From the NCBI RefSeq assembly GCF_003253565.1, contig NZ_QKUF01000008.1, forward strand, positions 62,001-126,000: a DNA stretch of 64,000 bases, written 5' to 3'. Below, one piece after another: positions 57,144-64,000 of the stretch. The DNA comes from Thermosporothrix hazakensis (GTDB lineage: Bacteria > Chloroflexota > Ktedonobacteria > Ktedonobacterales > Ktedonobacteraceae). Position 1 is the stretch's first letter; every line of letters starts with the position of its first letter. Position numbers and translations under genes: made by a program. The notes beneath the pieces were generated by a model. It saw only the letters and a list, made by a program, of their open reading frames with translations. It was not told the origin of the DNA and did not search any database.

Positions 57144-58469
57144 ATGTGTCAAGATTGCCAGCGTAACAGGACTGGCCCTCACACCGCTCCAATGCGCGTG
57201 CGCCCGACAACCGAACCAATGCCCAGGACGCCGGTTCCACGGCGAGCTTCGGCGAGACAGCAACCACCTCGCATCAGCCCGACGCGTCGCTATCTGATTA
57301 CCGATACCGCACCGTTGCCGCGCCCTCGCGAAAAGACCAGCCGCCGTCATCTGTTGAAAGCCAGTATTATCGCGATCGGCATGGGTGCTGCAACAGCACT
57401 AGGAGCGCTTGAGGTCCGAAGTCTGATCACCCATGAACCGGTGATCACGATCTTTCCCGGCACCTCGCTCTTCCCGGATGCACATACCCTGCCAAACGAC
57501 ACGCCAGCCATTCATAATACGAGCGCCTGGAAAGCGCGACCGCCATCCGGGCCGCTCCCGATCTTACCACAGAAAAGCACCAAGATTCTGATTCATCAGA
57601 CACAGACATCCAATACCGGAGATACCTCGCTCGGGCACGCCTACTCGCTCGCTCGCACAATCCAGAATTTCCATATGGATGCGAACGGTTGGCCCGATAC
57701 CGGACAGCATTTCACCGTCACTCGAGGCGGTTACATTCTGGAAGGGCGGCATAACAGTGTTCAGGCGCTGATGTCGGGTTCCTATCATGTCGTCGGCGCA
57801 CACTGCCCCGAGTTGAATAGCGAGGCGATCGGCATCGAGAACGAAGGAACCTACTTTAGCGATCTGCCGCCAGAAGCGCACTGGAACGCTCTGATCTCCT
57901 TCTGCATCTTCATCTGTAAACAATACGGGTTTGGCGCAGAAGGCATCTTCGGGCACTGGGATTTCAGCAACACGGACTGCCCCGGCACGCGTTTCTACTC
58001 GCAGCTTCCACGCCTGCGCAAAGAGGTTGCTCAGCGCCTCGGACAAAGCATGCCCCCGCTCACGTGGCCCGATCACCGCCCGGGAACCAGCGGCGAAACG
58101 GTTCGCACCCTGCGCACCCTGCTCAATCTGCACTATCGCAATCTCGGCGTTTCCGACGACTTTAATGACGAGACCGAGGATGCGCTGAAGCGCTTTCAGA
58201 CGGAACACCGGCTTCCGGCGAATGCCTACACAACCGCAAAAACATGGGAGGCGCTTGTCATGCCGCTCAATAAGAAAAGTACCGGTGATGTTGTTCGTGC
58301 CGTGCAGAGTCATCTGCGGATGAAGGGCTTCGGCGCTGACGTCAACGGGCGCTTCGATGGCAAGACGATCAGCGCCTTGCAGAAGCTCCAGCAGCTCCAC
58401 GGGCTGCCCGCCACCGAGGAAGTCGACCTCAAAACATGGTGCGCATTGCTCGGCGGCGTCATCGGCTAG
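57144..58469 (+). CDS. Tat-exported N-acetylmuramoyl-L-alanine amidase with two peptidoglycan-binding domains
   Basis: 441 residues from ATG 57144. The N-terminus MCQDCQRN has a Cys pair, then a basic Pro-rich region and a twin-arginine-like signal SRRHLLKASIIAIGMGAATA at about 75-95, unusually far from the start. The PGRP/Amidase_2 domain (about 140-300) has zinc-ligand candidates in KILIHQTQTSN, YHVVGAHCPELNSEAIGIEN and GHWDFSNTDCPGTRF. Two peptidoglycan_binding_1 domains follow (LRTLLNLHYRNLGVSDDFND; VQSHLRMKGFGADVNGRFDG). It should cleave or remodel the cell wall outside the membrane. Confidence 0.9.
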   Translation: MCQDCQRNRTGPHTAPMRVRPTTEPMPRTPVPRRASARQQPPRISPTRRYLITDTAPLPRPREKTSRRHLLKASIIAIGMGAATALGALEVRSLITHEPVITIFPGTSLFPDAHTLPNDTPAIHNTSAWKARPPSGPLPILPQKSTKILIHQTQTSNTGDTSLGHAYSLARTIQNFHMDANGWPDTGQHFTVTRGGYILEGRHNSVQALMSGSYHVVGAHCPELNSEAIGIENEGTYFSDLPPEAHWNALISFCIFICKQYGFGAEGIFGHWDFSNTDCPGTRFYSQLPRLRKEVAQRLGQSMPPLTWPDHRPGTSGETVRTLRTLLNLHYRNLGVSDDFNDETEDALKRFQTEHRLPANAYTTAKTWEALVMPLNKKSTGDVVRAVQSHLRMKGFGADVNGRFDGKTISALQKLQQLHGLPATEEVDLKTWCALLGGVIG

Positions 58470-58482
58470 CGCAAAGCACCAG

Positions 58483-58515
58483 AAAAGGGGAGACCTTCTT
58501 GCTCCCCTTTTTCTT
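58483..58515 (+). terminator. Intrinsic terminator after amidase gene
   Basis: AAAAGGGGAG and CTCCCCTTTT stem with an ACCTTCTTG loop, then TTCTTT. The mirrored A/T runs make it bidirectional, also serving the convergent DUF4832 gene. Confidence 0.85.
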
Positions 58516-58526
58516 TGTTGTGCAGC

Positions 58527-60383
58527 TTATTGTATCCGAATCGCGCCCAGTGTATATGAGCCATCAGCAAGCGGGCCCGGCTTGATGCTGAGTTGCAGCG
58601 GGCGGTAAAAGCCCTGAGTGTCACGTACCTGAAGCGTCAGCGTGTAAGTGCCACGCGCCAGCGTCTCAGGCAGCACGAAACTCTCATCGTCGCTCGTCGT
58701 GCTCTGTGGCCCGATGCTCATCAGAGACAGATTTGACTCATCCGACCAGACCACACGCCCATCTGCATTCCGCAACTGATAGACGACGCTCCACGGATGG
58801 TAGACAGGAGCAACGCCATCGTTGGCCCATTGCACGCTGATCACCATCCTGCCACCCGGCGCAACCGTCGTTGACAATGTTACATCGTTCAGCACAAAAC
58901 GATATCCCGACCGGCGGAAAATCTCCAGAAGCGCTTGCTGCTGCGCGTGAGTATAGCTGGAGAAGTCGCGCAGGTTGCCGCCTCCGTCGCCCACAACCGA
59001 GGCGCGGAACGTCTGGATATCGGTCAAAGCCTGTTGAAAATCGGGGTCCTTCCCAAAGTCAAAGTAGATCGGCGCTTTCGGCCATATCGCCTCTACCGCC
59101 TGGACGTTTGCTCGTGCTCCATCAAGATCGCGTGTGCCAAGCCCGTTCACACGCAGACCCACCGGAAGCGCCCGTTGTAAGCCAAGCGCATACTTCAGCG
59201 CGTCCAACTGATAGGGGAACATCAAGAAGCGCTTCCCCGGGAACGCGTTCACCTGAAGATCGATAAGCTTCTTCATCTCCTCAAGCGAGAGCGTATCTGC
59301 TTGCTTATCGTCGGAACAACTTGCACGCCACTCGCCCATGCACCCATACAGGCCAATATCGATCCAACCGAGGCTCTTCTGATCCCCGAATTTTGCCCCG
59401 AGCTGCTGGAAAAGCTGCTCCGCACGGGGCAGGAATTGCGGATCTTTGTAGCCCTTCAGATCATCCGGCAGGCATTTCTGACCCGGAACCTCGGCCATGA
59501 CGCGCAGATTGAGCATATACTGACGGCTTTGTGCCTGCTTCAGTTGGTGCTCTAACTGCCCGAAGGTATACTGATGCGCGGTCGGTTCCAGATCGCGCCA
59601 GCAGAGCCGAAGAAAGGTATCCGTGGTCGGCCAGCCATCGGGCCGCTGCTCATCGCCATAGAACTGAGCGCCCCGCTGTGGATTGCTCAACTCGCGCCCG
59701 CTGGTATCAGGGGTCGGAGTCGGGACAGTTTGGGTAGGCTCTGGCGTTGCCGTCTTGCCCGGCGTCGGAGTTTTGCCCGCTGGCGGGGTATGCTCTGCCG
59801 TCGGTTGGGACGAAGGGGGTTGTGACGACTGTGTGGGCGTCTCCTCGGCTGGTGTTTCTGTGTTCACCGGAATTTCTGTGTCATCATATGGGCCGGTATA
59901 ACCGGGAGGAGCGCCACCAGAGCCGGTCGAATCCGAGTCATCATCCTGAATATCGGACTCGTCGGGCGTCGCGGTCGGCGTGACCGTTTCGGTTGGCGTC
60001 ACGGTTTCGGTCGCCCCAAAAGTAACAGAGAGAGAAGACCAGTCATTGACGCTTGCGATGCTGGTCGTTGTTGGTTTAGCCTGTGTTTTGATTGGCTTGC
60101 CCGTGCTGCCGTATGCATCGATCACCACGCCCCCCGAGAGGAACATGAGCAGCACCACGGCCAGCATCACCATAAATACACGCCTGTTCAGCCAGGTGAC
60201 GGTTGTCAGGGCTTTGTGTCTCCGCGCCACAACGGTTGCTTTGGGCATCGTTGTCACAACCAGCGGGACCGCGGAGAGGATGCGATGGTTCAGTGAATGA
60301 AGCGGCAAGCCAACTCGGTTGTTCAGGCTCTTCCTACTTGCCTTTGGCGGTTCAGGACCCCTTTTCAGTCTCTCCTGAGCCAC
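58527..60383 (-). CDS. Membrane-anchored DUF4832-type protein with Thr/Pro stalk
   Basis: 618 residues from GTG 60383, seven bases after GCGAGG. One transmembrane helix at about 70-90 (VFMVMLAVVLLMFLSGGVV), then a long low-complexity Thr/Pro/Glu stalk (ETVTPTETVTPTATP and later PGKTPTPGKTATPEPTQT) to about 225. The outer part is a TIM-barrel-like glycosidase-type domain (NPQRGAQFYGDEQRPDG; FLRLCWRDLEPTAHQY; WIDIGLYGCMGEWRASC) followed by a beta-sandwich DUF4832 domain (FVLNDVTLSTTVAPGGRMVI). Likely a surface carbohydrate-binding or hydrolysing protein; activity unproven. Confidence 0.83.
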   Translation of the reverse strand: MAQERLKRGPEPPKASRKSLNNRVGLPLHSLNHRILSAVPLVVTTMPKATVVARRHKALTTVTWLNRRVFMVMLAVVLLMFLSGGVVIDAYGSTGKPIKTQAKPTTTSIASVNDWSSLSVTFGATETVTPTETVTPTATPDESDIQDDDSDSTGSGGAPPGYTGPYDDTEIPVNTETPAEETPTQSSQPPSSQPTAEHTPPAGKTPTPGKTATPEPTQTVPTPTPDTSGRELSNPQRGAQFYGDEQRPDGWPTTDTFLRLCWRDLEPTAHQYTFGQLEHQLKQAQSRQYMLNLRVMAEVPGQKCLPDDLKGYKDPQFLPRAEQLFQQLGAKFGDQKSLGWIDIGLYGCMGEWRASCSDDKQADTLSLEEMKKLIDLQVNAFPGKRFLMFPYQLDALKYALGLQRALPVGLRVNGLGTRDLDGARANVQAVEAIWPKAPIYFDFGKDPDFQQALTDIQTFRASVVGDGGGNLRDFSSYTHAQQQALLEIFRRSGYRFVLNDVTLSTTVAPGGRMVISVQWANDGVAPVYHPWSVVYQLRNADGRVVWSDESNLSLMSIGPQSTTSDDESFVLPETLARGTYTLTLQVRDTQGFYRPLQLSIKPGPLADGSYTLGAIRIQ

Positions 60384-60596
60384 AAAAAAACCTCGCCTCT
60401 TTCTCTCAACTGGAAAGCATTTTCAACAAAGAATATCCCCATCCATCTACGGCGCTTTCCTACAGTATTGTATCCTACTGCATGCTATTTCGCAAGGTCC
60501 ACAGTTCGCTGTGGTACCGATGGGCCCGCTGCAACCATTTGAACTGCTCGGGCGTTTTGGTCTATAGAGAGCATGTAGAAGGAGGAACACCCGATC

Positions 60597-61268
60597 ATGC
60601 AGCAGGCTGATAACCAACCCTTACAGCCCGAATATGCGCAACAATTACTTCGACGTCAGAACGTGCTGCAAGCCGAAGCAAAGGCCGTCATCCAGGAACT
60701 GCATCTGCACTCCCTGCTGCGTTCGGTCGGAACCGTACGACAGGTGGGCAGCTCCTCGCTTGGCCTGCTCGTCTGGCGTGATATTGATTTCGGCGTGTCC
60801 AGTCCCGGACTGAGCAGCGCACGTGCCTACGAGCTGATGAAGCCGCTTTATCTCAATCCTCGCATGAAAGAGATTCGCTACTTTAATGAAGGGCCACTGG
60901 TCCCCGCGCACAAGAAACCCGGGAACCGCTATTATTACGCGCTGGTCTACCAGTTCGGGCAGGAGAAGCAGGAATGGAAAATTGACATCTCCTTCTGGCT
61001 CGATGAGGAACCACGTGCTGAGCCGCTTCAGGACAGGATGGAACGCGAACTCACTCCCGAGCTACGCGGCGTGATCCTCTGGCTGAAAGAGATATGGCAC
61101 AGCCTGCCAACCTACCGCGCGCAGGTCTATAGCGTCGATATCTACGAAGCGGTGTTGGATCATGGCGTACGCACTCCCGCCGAGTTTGATGCATATCTCG
61201 CAAAGCGGGAGAAGCCAACGCGTGCCGCTTCTGCTGGCATGATCCAGAGCGAGCGCCGCTATGCCTGA
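60597..61268 (+). CDS. Nucleotidyltransferase-fold protein
   Basis: 223 residues. The nucleotidyltransferase core reads VGTVRQVGSSSLGLLVWRDI then DFGV: G-S-S followed by D-x-D about ten residues on, and a later acidic strand KIDISFWL gives a possible third carboxylate. Fits the minimal/kanamycin-type nucleotidyltransferase superfamily. Target (small molecule, RNA or protein) unknown. Two genes of the same fold lie side by side, 62 bp apart. The start is about 16 bases after AGGAGG, rather far. Confidence 0.75.
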   Translation: MQQADNQPLQPEYAQQLLRRQNVLQAEAKAVIQELHLHSLLRSVGTVRQVGSSSLGLLVWRDIDFGVSSPGLSSARAYELMKPLYLNPRMKEIRYFNEGPLVPAHKKPGNRYYYALVYQFGQEKQEWKIDISFWLDEEPRAEPLQDRMERELTPELRGVILWLKEIWHSLPTYRAQVYSVDIYEAVLDHGVRTPAEFDAYLAKREKPTRAASAGMIQSERRYA

Positions 61269-61330
61269 CCGCCTCTGGACAAAGCGCTCTTTCTCCATTA
61301 TGATTGCAGGAGGACATGAGGAGCGAAAGG

Positions 61331-62143
61331 ATGAAAGAGATGCAATTACCGCTTCCAACCTCCCTGCTTCTGGAGCGCTTTGACGCTCCTGGAGTGCGCT
61401 CGATCATCATCACAGGAAGCTATGCGCGCGGCAAGGCCAACCCGTACAGCGACCTTGATCTTGTGCGCCTGACCGACGGAAGCGAGGTCCCGGGCGAAGG
61501 GAGCTATCTGCTTGACGGCGTATTTGTCGTTGTCAGCAACAAGAGCCCGGACGCACTTGAGGCCTGCTTTACCGACCCGCGTCGGGCTGTGGCGGCAATC
61601 GGCGCGTTGCAGACCGCGATTCCACTGCTTGACCGCGATGCCTATTTCACCCGGCTTCAGCAGCGAGCCCGGGCCTTCACCTGGACCGATGAGCTGCAAC
61701 AGCAAGCAAACCGCTTCGCCAGTGAAGAGCTCGTCGGGCTGATTGAAGAGGTGCGTAAGGGCCTGGCAGGCCTGCGGAGCAAGGATATCGGGCGCATGCT
61801 CAACGCACAATTTGGCCTCACCTGGTCCCTTTCTCGTGTGATGATGGTCCAGCAAGGGATGGTGTTTGCATCCAGCGATAATGCTGTATATGAGGGGGTT
61901 GCAACCAGAATCGGCTTGCAGTCACGATGGGTCAGACTGCGGCGTCAGGCGTTTGGCATTGAGGACGAGCACGGCACGACGCCAACGCTGCGCGAGCAGA
62001 TCATAGCCGGGCTCTGGCTCTATGTCGAGACTGTTTGTCTGCTTGAAGCGGTTCTGCAAGCGGAAGACGCGCCGCTGATTCAGCATACCGTCGAACTGAT
62101 CCGACGCGACACGCCACCTCTGCCAGGATTCGAGCAATACTAG
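61331..62143 (+). CDS. Nucleotidyltransferase domain protein
   Basis: 270 residues from ATG 61331, seven bases after GAGGAG; the frame is open from 61304. The core motif is SIIITGSYARGKANPYSDLD then LV: G-S-x10-D-x-D, complete. A third acidic position may be in LLDGVFVVV. The C-terminal half is all-helical (about 130-270), as in aminoglycoside-type nucleotidyltransferases, where it forms the acceptor site. Neighbouring nucleotidyltransferase-fold gene upstream and an aldo/keto reductase 15 bp downstream suggest one transcript. Substrate unknown. Confidence 0.82.
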   Translation: MKEMQLPLPTSLLLERFDAPGVRSIIITGSYARGKANPYSDLDLVRLTDGSEVPGEGSYLLDGVFVVVSNKSPDALEACFTDPRRAVAAIGALQTAIPLLDRDAYFTRLQQRARAFTWTDELQQQANRFASEELVGLIEEVRKGLAGLRSKDIGRMLNAQFGLTWSLSRVMMVQQGMVFASSDNAVYEGVATRIGLQSRWVRLRRQAFGIEDEHGTTPTLREQIIAGLWLYVETVCLLEAVLQAEDAPLIQHTVELIRRDTPPLPGFEQY

Positions 62144-62158
62144 AGAAAGGAAACAAGC

Positions 62159-63124
62159 GTGCACTATCGTCGTTTAGGACGCACCGGCCTGAAAGTGTCG
62201 GCCCTCTGCCTGGGCGCGATGCAGTGGGGCTATACCACCGACGAAAAGACAGCGTTCGCCGTCATGGATGCCTTTGTAGAGCGCGGCGGCACCTTTTTTG
62301 ATACCGCAGACTTCTACTCGCGCTGGATCAGCGAAGAGCTGGCAGGCATCTCTGAAACGATTATCGGGCGCTGGCTCAAGGCGCGGCAGAACCGTGACCG
62401 CGTGGTGATCGCGACCAAAGTCTATCAGCCGATGGGCACAGGCCCCAATGATCGTGGGCTCTCACGCCAGCATATCATACAGGCGGTCGAAGACTCATTA
62501 CGCCGCCTGCAAACCGATTATATCGATCTCTACCAGGCGCATGCTTTCGATGCCGAAACCCCGATCGATGAGACGTTACGCGCCTTCGATGACCTGCAAC
62601 GCGCGGGCAAGGTGCGCTATGTCGGCGCGGCCAATTATCCCGCCTGGCGGTTGATGGAAGCGCTCTGGAAGGCCGACACGGGGCAGACGGTGCGCTACGA
62701 TTCGCTGCAACCACACTATAATCTGGTGCATCGGGCCGAGTTTGAAAGCGAGCTGCAAACCCTCTGTGAGCAGTATCAGCTCGGGGTGATTCCCTATAGC
62801 TCGCTTGCCGGTGGCTTTCTGACCGGCAAATATCAGCGAAACAGGCGGCCCGAAAGCAAGCGTGCTGATAGCGTCCTTAAACGCTACGATAACAAACGCT
62901 CATGGGCGATTCTTGAAACAGTGGAACGTATCGCCATCGAACAGGAAACCACACCCTCAGCCGTCGCGCTCGCCTGGCTGCTGGCGCAACCGACAGTGAC
63001 CGCACCTATTACCGGAGCCAACTCCGTCGAGCAGCTTCTGATCAGCCTTGCCGCGCTGGATCTCTCCCTATCCCCTGCTCAGCTTCAGAAGCTCAATACG
63101 GTCTCCAATTGGCAGCAGGAGTAG
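62159..63124 (+). CDS. Aldo/keto reductase
   Basis: 321 residues starting at GTG 62159 after AAAGGAAA. TIM-barrel reductase of the Tas/YajO-type group: [20 protein letters not shown] at the start, catalytic tetrad Asp and Tyr in [11 protein letters not shown], Lys in [10 protein letters not shown], His in DLYQAHAFD. The NADPH-binding end is [15 protein letters not shown]. It reduces aldehydes or ketones with NADPH; substrate unknown. Short gap after the nucleotidyltransferase gene. Confidence 0.93.
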   Translation: MHYRRLGRTGLKVSALCLGAMQWGYTTDEKTAFAVMDAFVERGGTFFDTADFYSRWISEELAGISETIIGRWLKARQNRDRVVIATKVYQPMGTGPNDRGLSRQHIIQAVEDSLRRLQTDYIDLYQAHAFDAETPIDETLRAFDDLQRAGKVRYVGAANYPAWRLMEALWKADTGQTVRYDSLQPHYNLVHRAEFESELQTLCEQYQLGVIPYSSLAGGFLTGKYQRNRRPESKRADSVLKRYDNKRSWAILETVERIAIEQETTPSAVALAWLLAQPTVTAPITGANSVEQLLISLAALDLSLSPAQLQKLNTVSNWQQE

Positions 63125-63343
63125 CCGTATTGGCTACCCTGTCTCCCTCCTTTTCTTCTACTCCGTATCTATGATAGAATATCCATCACCCCATTTTGAT
63201 TGACCGCTTTCGATTCAAACTCTAGGAAGGGAGTCATTCCGCCGATTAGAAATAGTATGCAGGAAAGATGCCCTGCTGTATCTCTTCTATACATACTTTT
63301 CTATACATAAAGAGAAGGAATGACGCCTATTGGAGCTTACACT

Positions 63344-63607
63344 ATGGATATCGTTCTTGATACAGTGTGCACCTTTGACAAAGTAGTGAATCAATTTCTC
63401 GCGGAATATTGTGAAATCGGAGAAGACCTTCGCATCACGGATGATGAACTATTTCATGAATTCCGCCAATACTGGTTACAGGTCACGCATGATGACCATT
63501 ACCCCGCCCTGCTCGGACAGTTCCGTGTCTACCTGACAGAACACGGCTATCGTTCAAGCAGTGGCAAACACCCCGAGTGGTACGGGCTGACGCTGCGTAA
63601 ACGCTAG
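63344..63607 (+). CDS. Small hypothetical protein, 87 aa
   Basis: ATG 63344 has GGAG eight bases upstream; the in-frame ATG at 63320 follows GAAGGA with almost no spacing. The sequence DELFHEFRQYWLQVTHDDHY then LLGQFRVYLTEHGYRSSSGK and EWYGLTLRKR looks like a compact winged-helix type domain. It resembles the C-terminal helical/winged domain found after phage-type primase-helicases, but only in general pattern, so it could be a nucleic-acid-binding protein. Single gene. Confidence 0.6.
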   Translation: MDIVLDTVCTFDKVVNQFLAEYCEIGEDLRITDDELFHEFRQYWLQVTHDDHYPALLGQFRVYLTEHGYRSSSGKHPEWYGLTLRKR

Positions 63608-63734
63608 CCTCAGCCGCAATTTCCCCCCGGTCTCTCCCCTCCTCCCCTGTGCCACCTATCCCTGCGGATTGGCGAGGGCAAGAAGCAGGCTTCCAGCACC
63701 AGGAAACCTGCTCCTCGAGCCGCCAGGCCCGCAT

Positions 63735-63941
63735 CTAGACGCCATAATCGTAAAGCTGCTCAAACTGAAGATGCAGGTCATTCGTTACCTGCCACATCGA
63801 GGCCAGCGCTTTGCGCACATTGCAGGTAGCACATGGCGGCAAATCAGAGCGAGCAGCCAGCTTTTTCAGTGCCTCATAGGTCTCCAGCAGCTCCTGTTCG
63901 GCCTCGGACAGCGGTTTATTGAGTAGATCCTTTTGCTGCAT
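63735..63941 (-). CDS. Small CxxC protein, 68 aa
   Basis: ATG 63941 is preceded by AGGAGGT six bases upstream, an excellent site. The protein has an N-terminal coiled helix (SEAEQELLETYEALKKLAAR), then DLPPCATCNVRKALASMWQV with a C-x2-C pair, and ends in LHLQFEQLYDYGV. One Cys pair could bind metal in a dimer or act in redox. No family recognised. Confidence 0.65.
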   Translation of the reverse strand: MQQKDLLNKPLSEAEQELLETYEALKKLAARSDLPPCATCNVRKALASMWQVTNDLHLQFEQLYDYGV

Positions 63942-64000
63942 GCTTACACCTCCTGCACTTTAATACTGCGCAACCGGTCGCGCATCTATCAAACGTCGTG

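Overview
The window looks like chromosome of a Ktedonobacteria-type Chloroflexota: an aerobic, soil-living, sporulating filament former. This is inference from gene content, not from a marker gene. The pointers are moderate GC, a soluble Ser/Thr kinase fused to a seven-repeat WD40 propeller, tandem ThyX-like and PHAX-domain proteins, secreted S53 and neprosin-type peptidases, F420-type flavin enzymes, several PH-like membrane paralogs, and many single-gene units on alternating strands. No insertion sequence, phage module, integrase or CRISPR array was seen. The only stable RNA gene is tRNA-Leu(CAG) at 52.5 kb.

0-16.7 kb: mostly independent housekeeping and signalling genes. They are a cut-off membrane protein, an SDR epimerase, a histidine kinase, an M20 amidohydrolase, a P-loop protein, a CPBP protease, a TetR-HXXEE pair divergent from a copper-ligand-poor multicopper oxidase, a LURP-one protein, a sugar isomerase/epimerase, a LysE exporter, a GNAT, a mosaic repeat patch (14.46-14.74 kb) and a double ThyX-like protein. 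16.8-23.5 kb: a clear beta-glucoside island. A strong promoter with overlapping LacI-type operators precedes lacI, then a family-5 solute-binding lipoprotein, two permeases and a GH1 beta-glucosidase; no ATPase is present. 23.9-28.6 kb: a four-gene minus-strand operon for CoA-linked aromatic degradation (enoyl-CoA hydratase, SDR, a salicylyl-CoA/2-aminobenzoyl-CoA monooxygenase fused to an OYE-like reductase and cut short at its C-terminus, and an LLM flavin oxidoreductase).

29-36.8 kb: acetyltransferases, a zinc alcohol dehydrogenase overlapping an SRPBCC membrane protein, a TrmB regulator with a palindromic operator upstream of S-adenosylhomocysteinase, a frameshifted membrane protein, and a protein with a eukaryotic-type PHAX RNA-binding domain. 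37.1-40.1 kb: an FMN riboswitch followed by ribBA-ribH-ribE. 41-45.4 kb: an F420-type nitroreductase-family protein, an amino-acid permease and two paralogous PH-like membrane proteins. 45.4-47.5 kb: a TPP riboswitch with a lengthened P5 arm, then thiC.

47.5-50 kb: neighbouring secreted acid-type peptidases (neprosin family and S53 sedolisin family). 50.4-54.6 kb: the kinase-WD40 protein, tRNA-Leu with its own promoter, and a TreT-like glycosyltransferase. 55-57 kb: a patch of duplicated and decaying PH-like genes. 57.1-64 kb: a Tat-type peptidoglycan amidase, a large anchored DUF4832-type protein, two nucleotidyltransferase-fold proteins, an aldo/keto reductase and two small conserved-looking proteins.

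The most novel-looking items are the bacterial PHAX-domain protein, the multicopper-oxidase fold that has lost its type-1 Cys and several His ligands, the neprosin/sedolisin pair, and the expanding and decaying PH-like membrane family. No single region is convincingly a complete new multi-gene system. Start codons were revised where a Shine-Dalgarno sequence favoured an internal start. All family names come from reading motifs by eye, without database searches.
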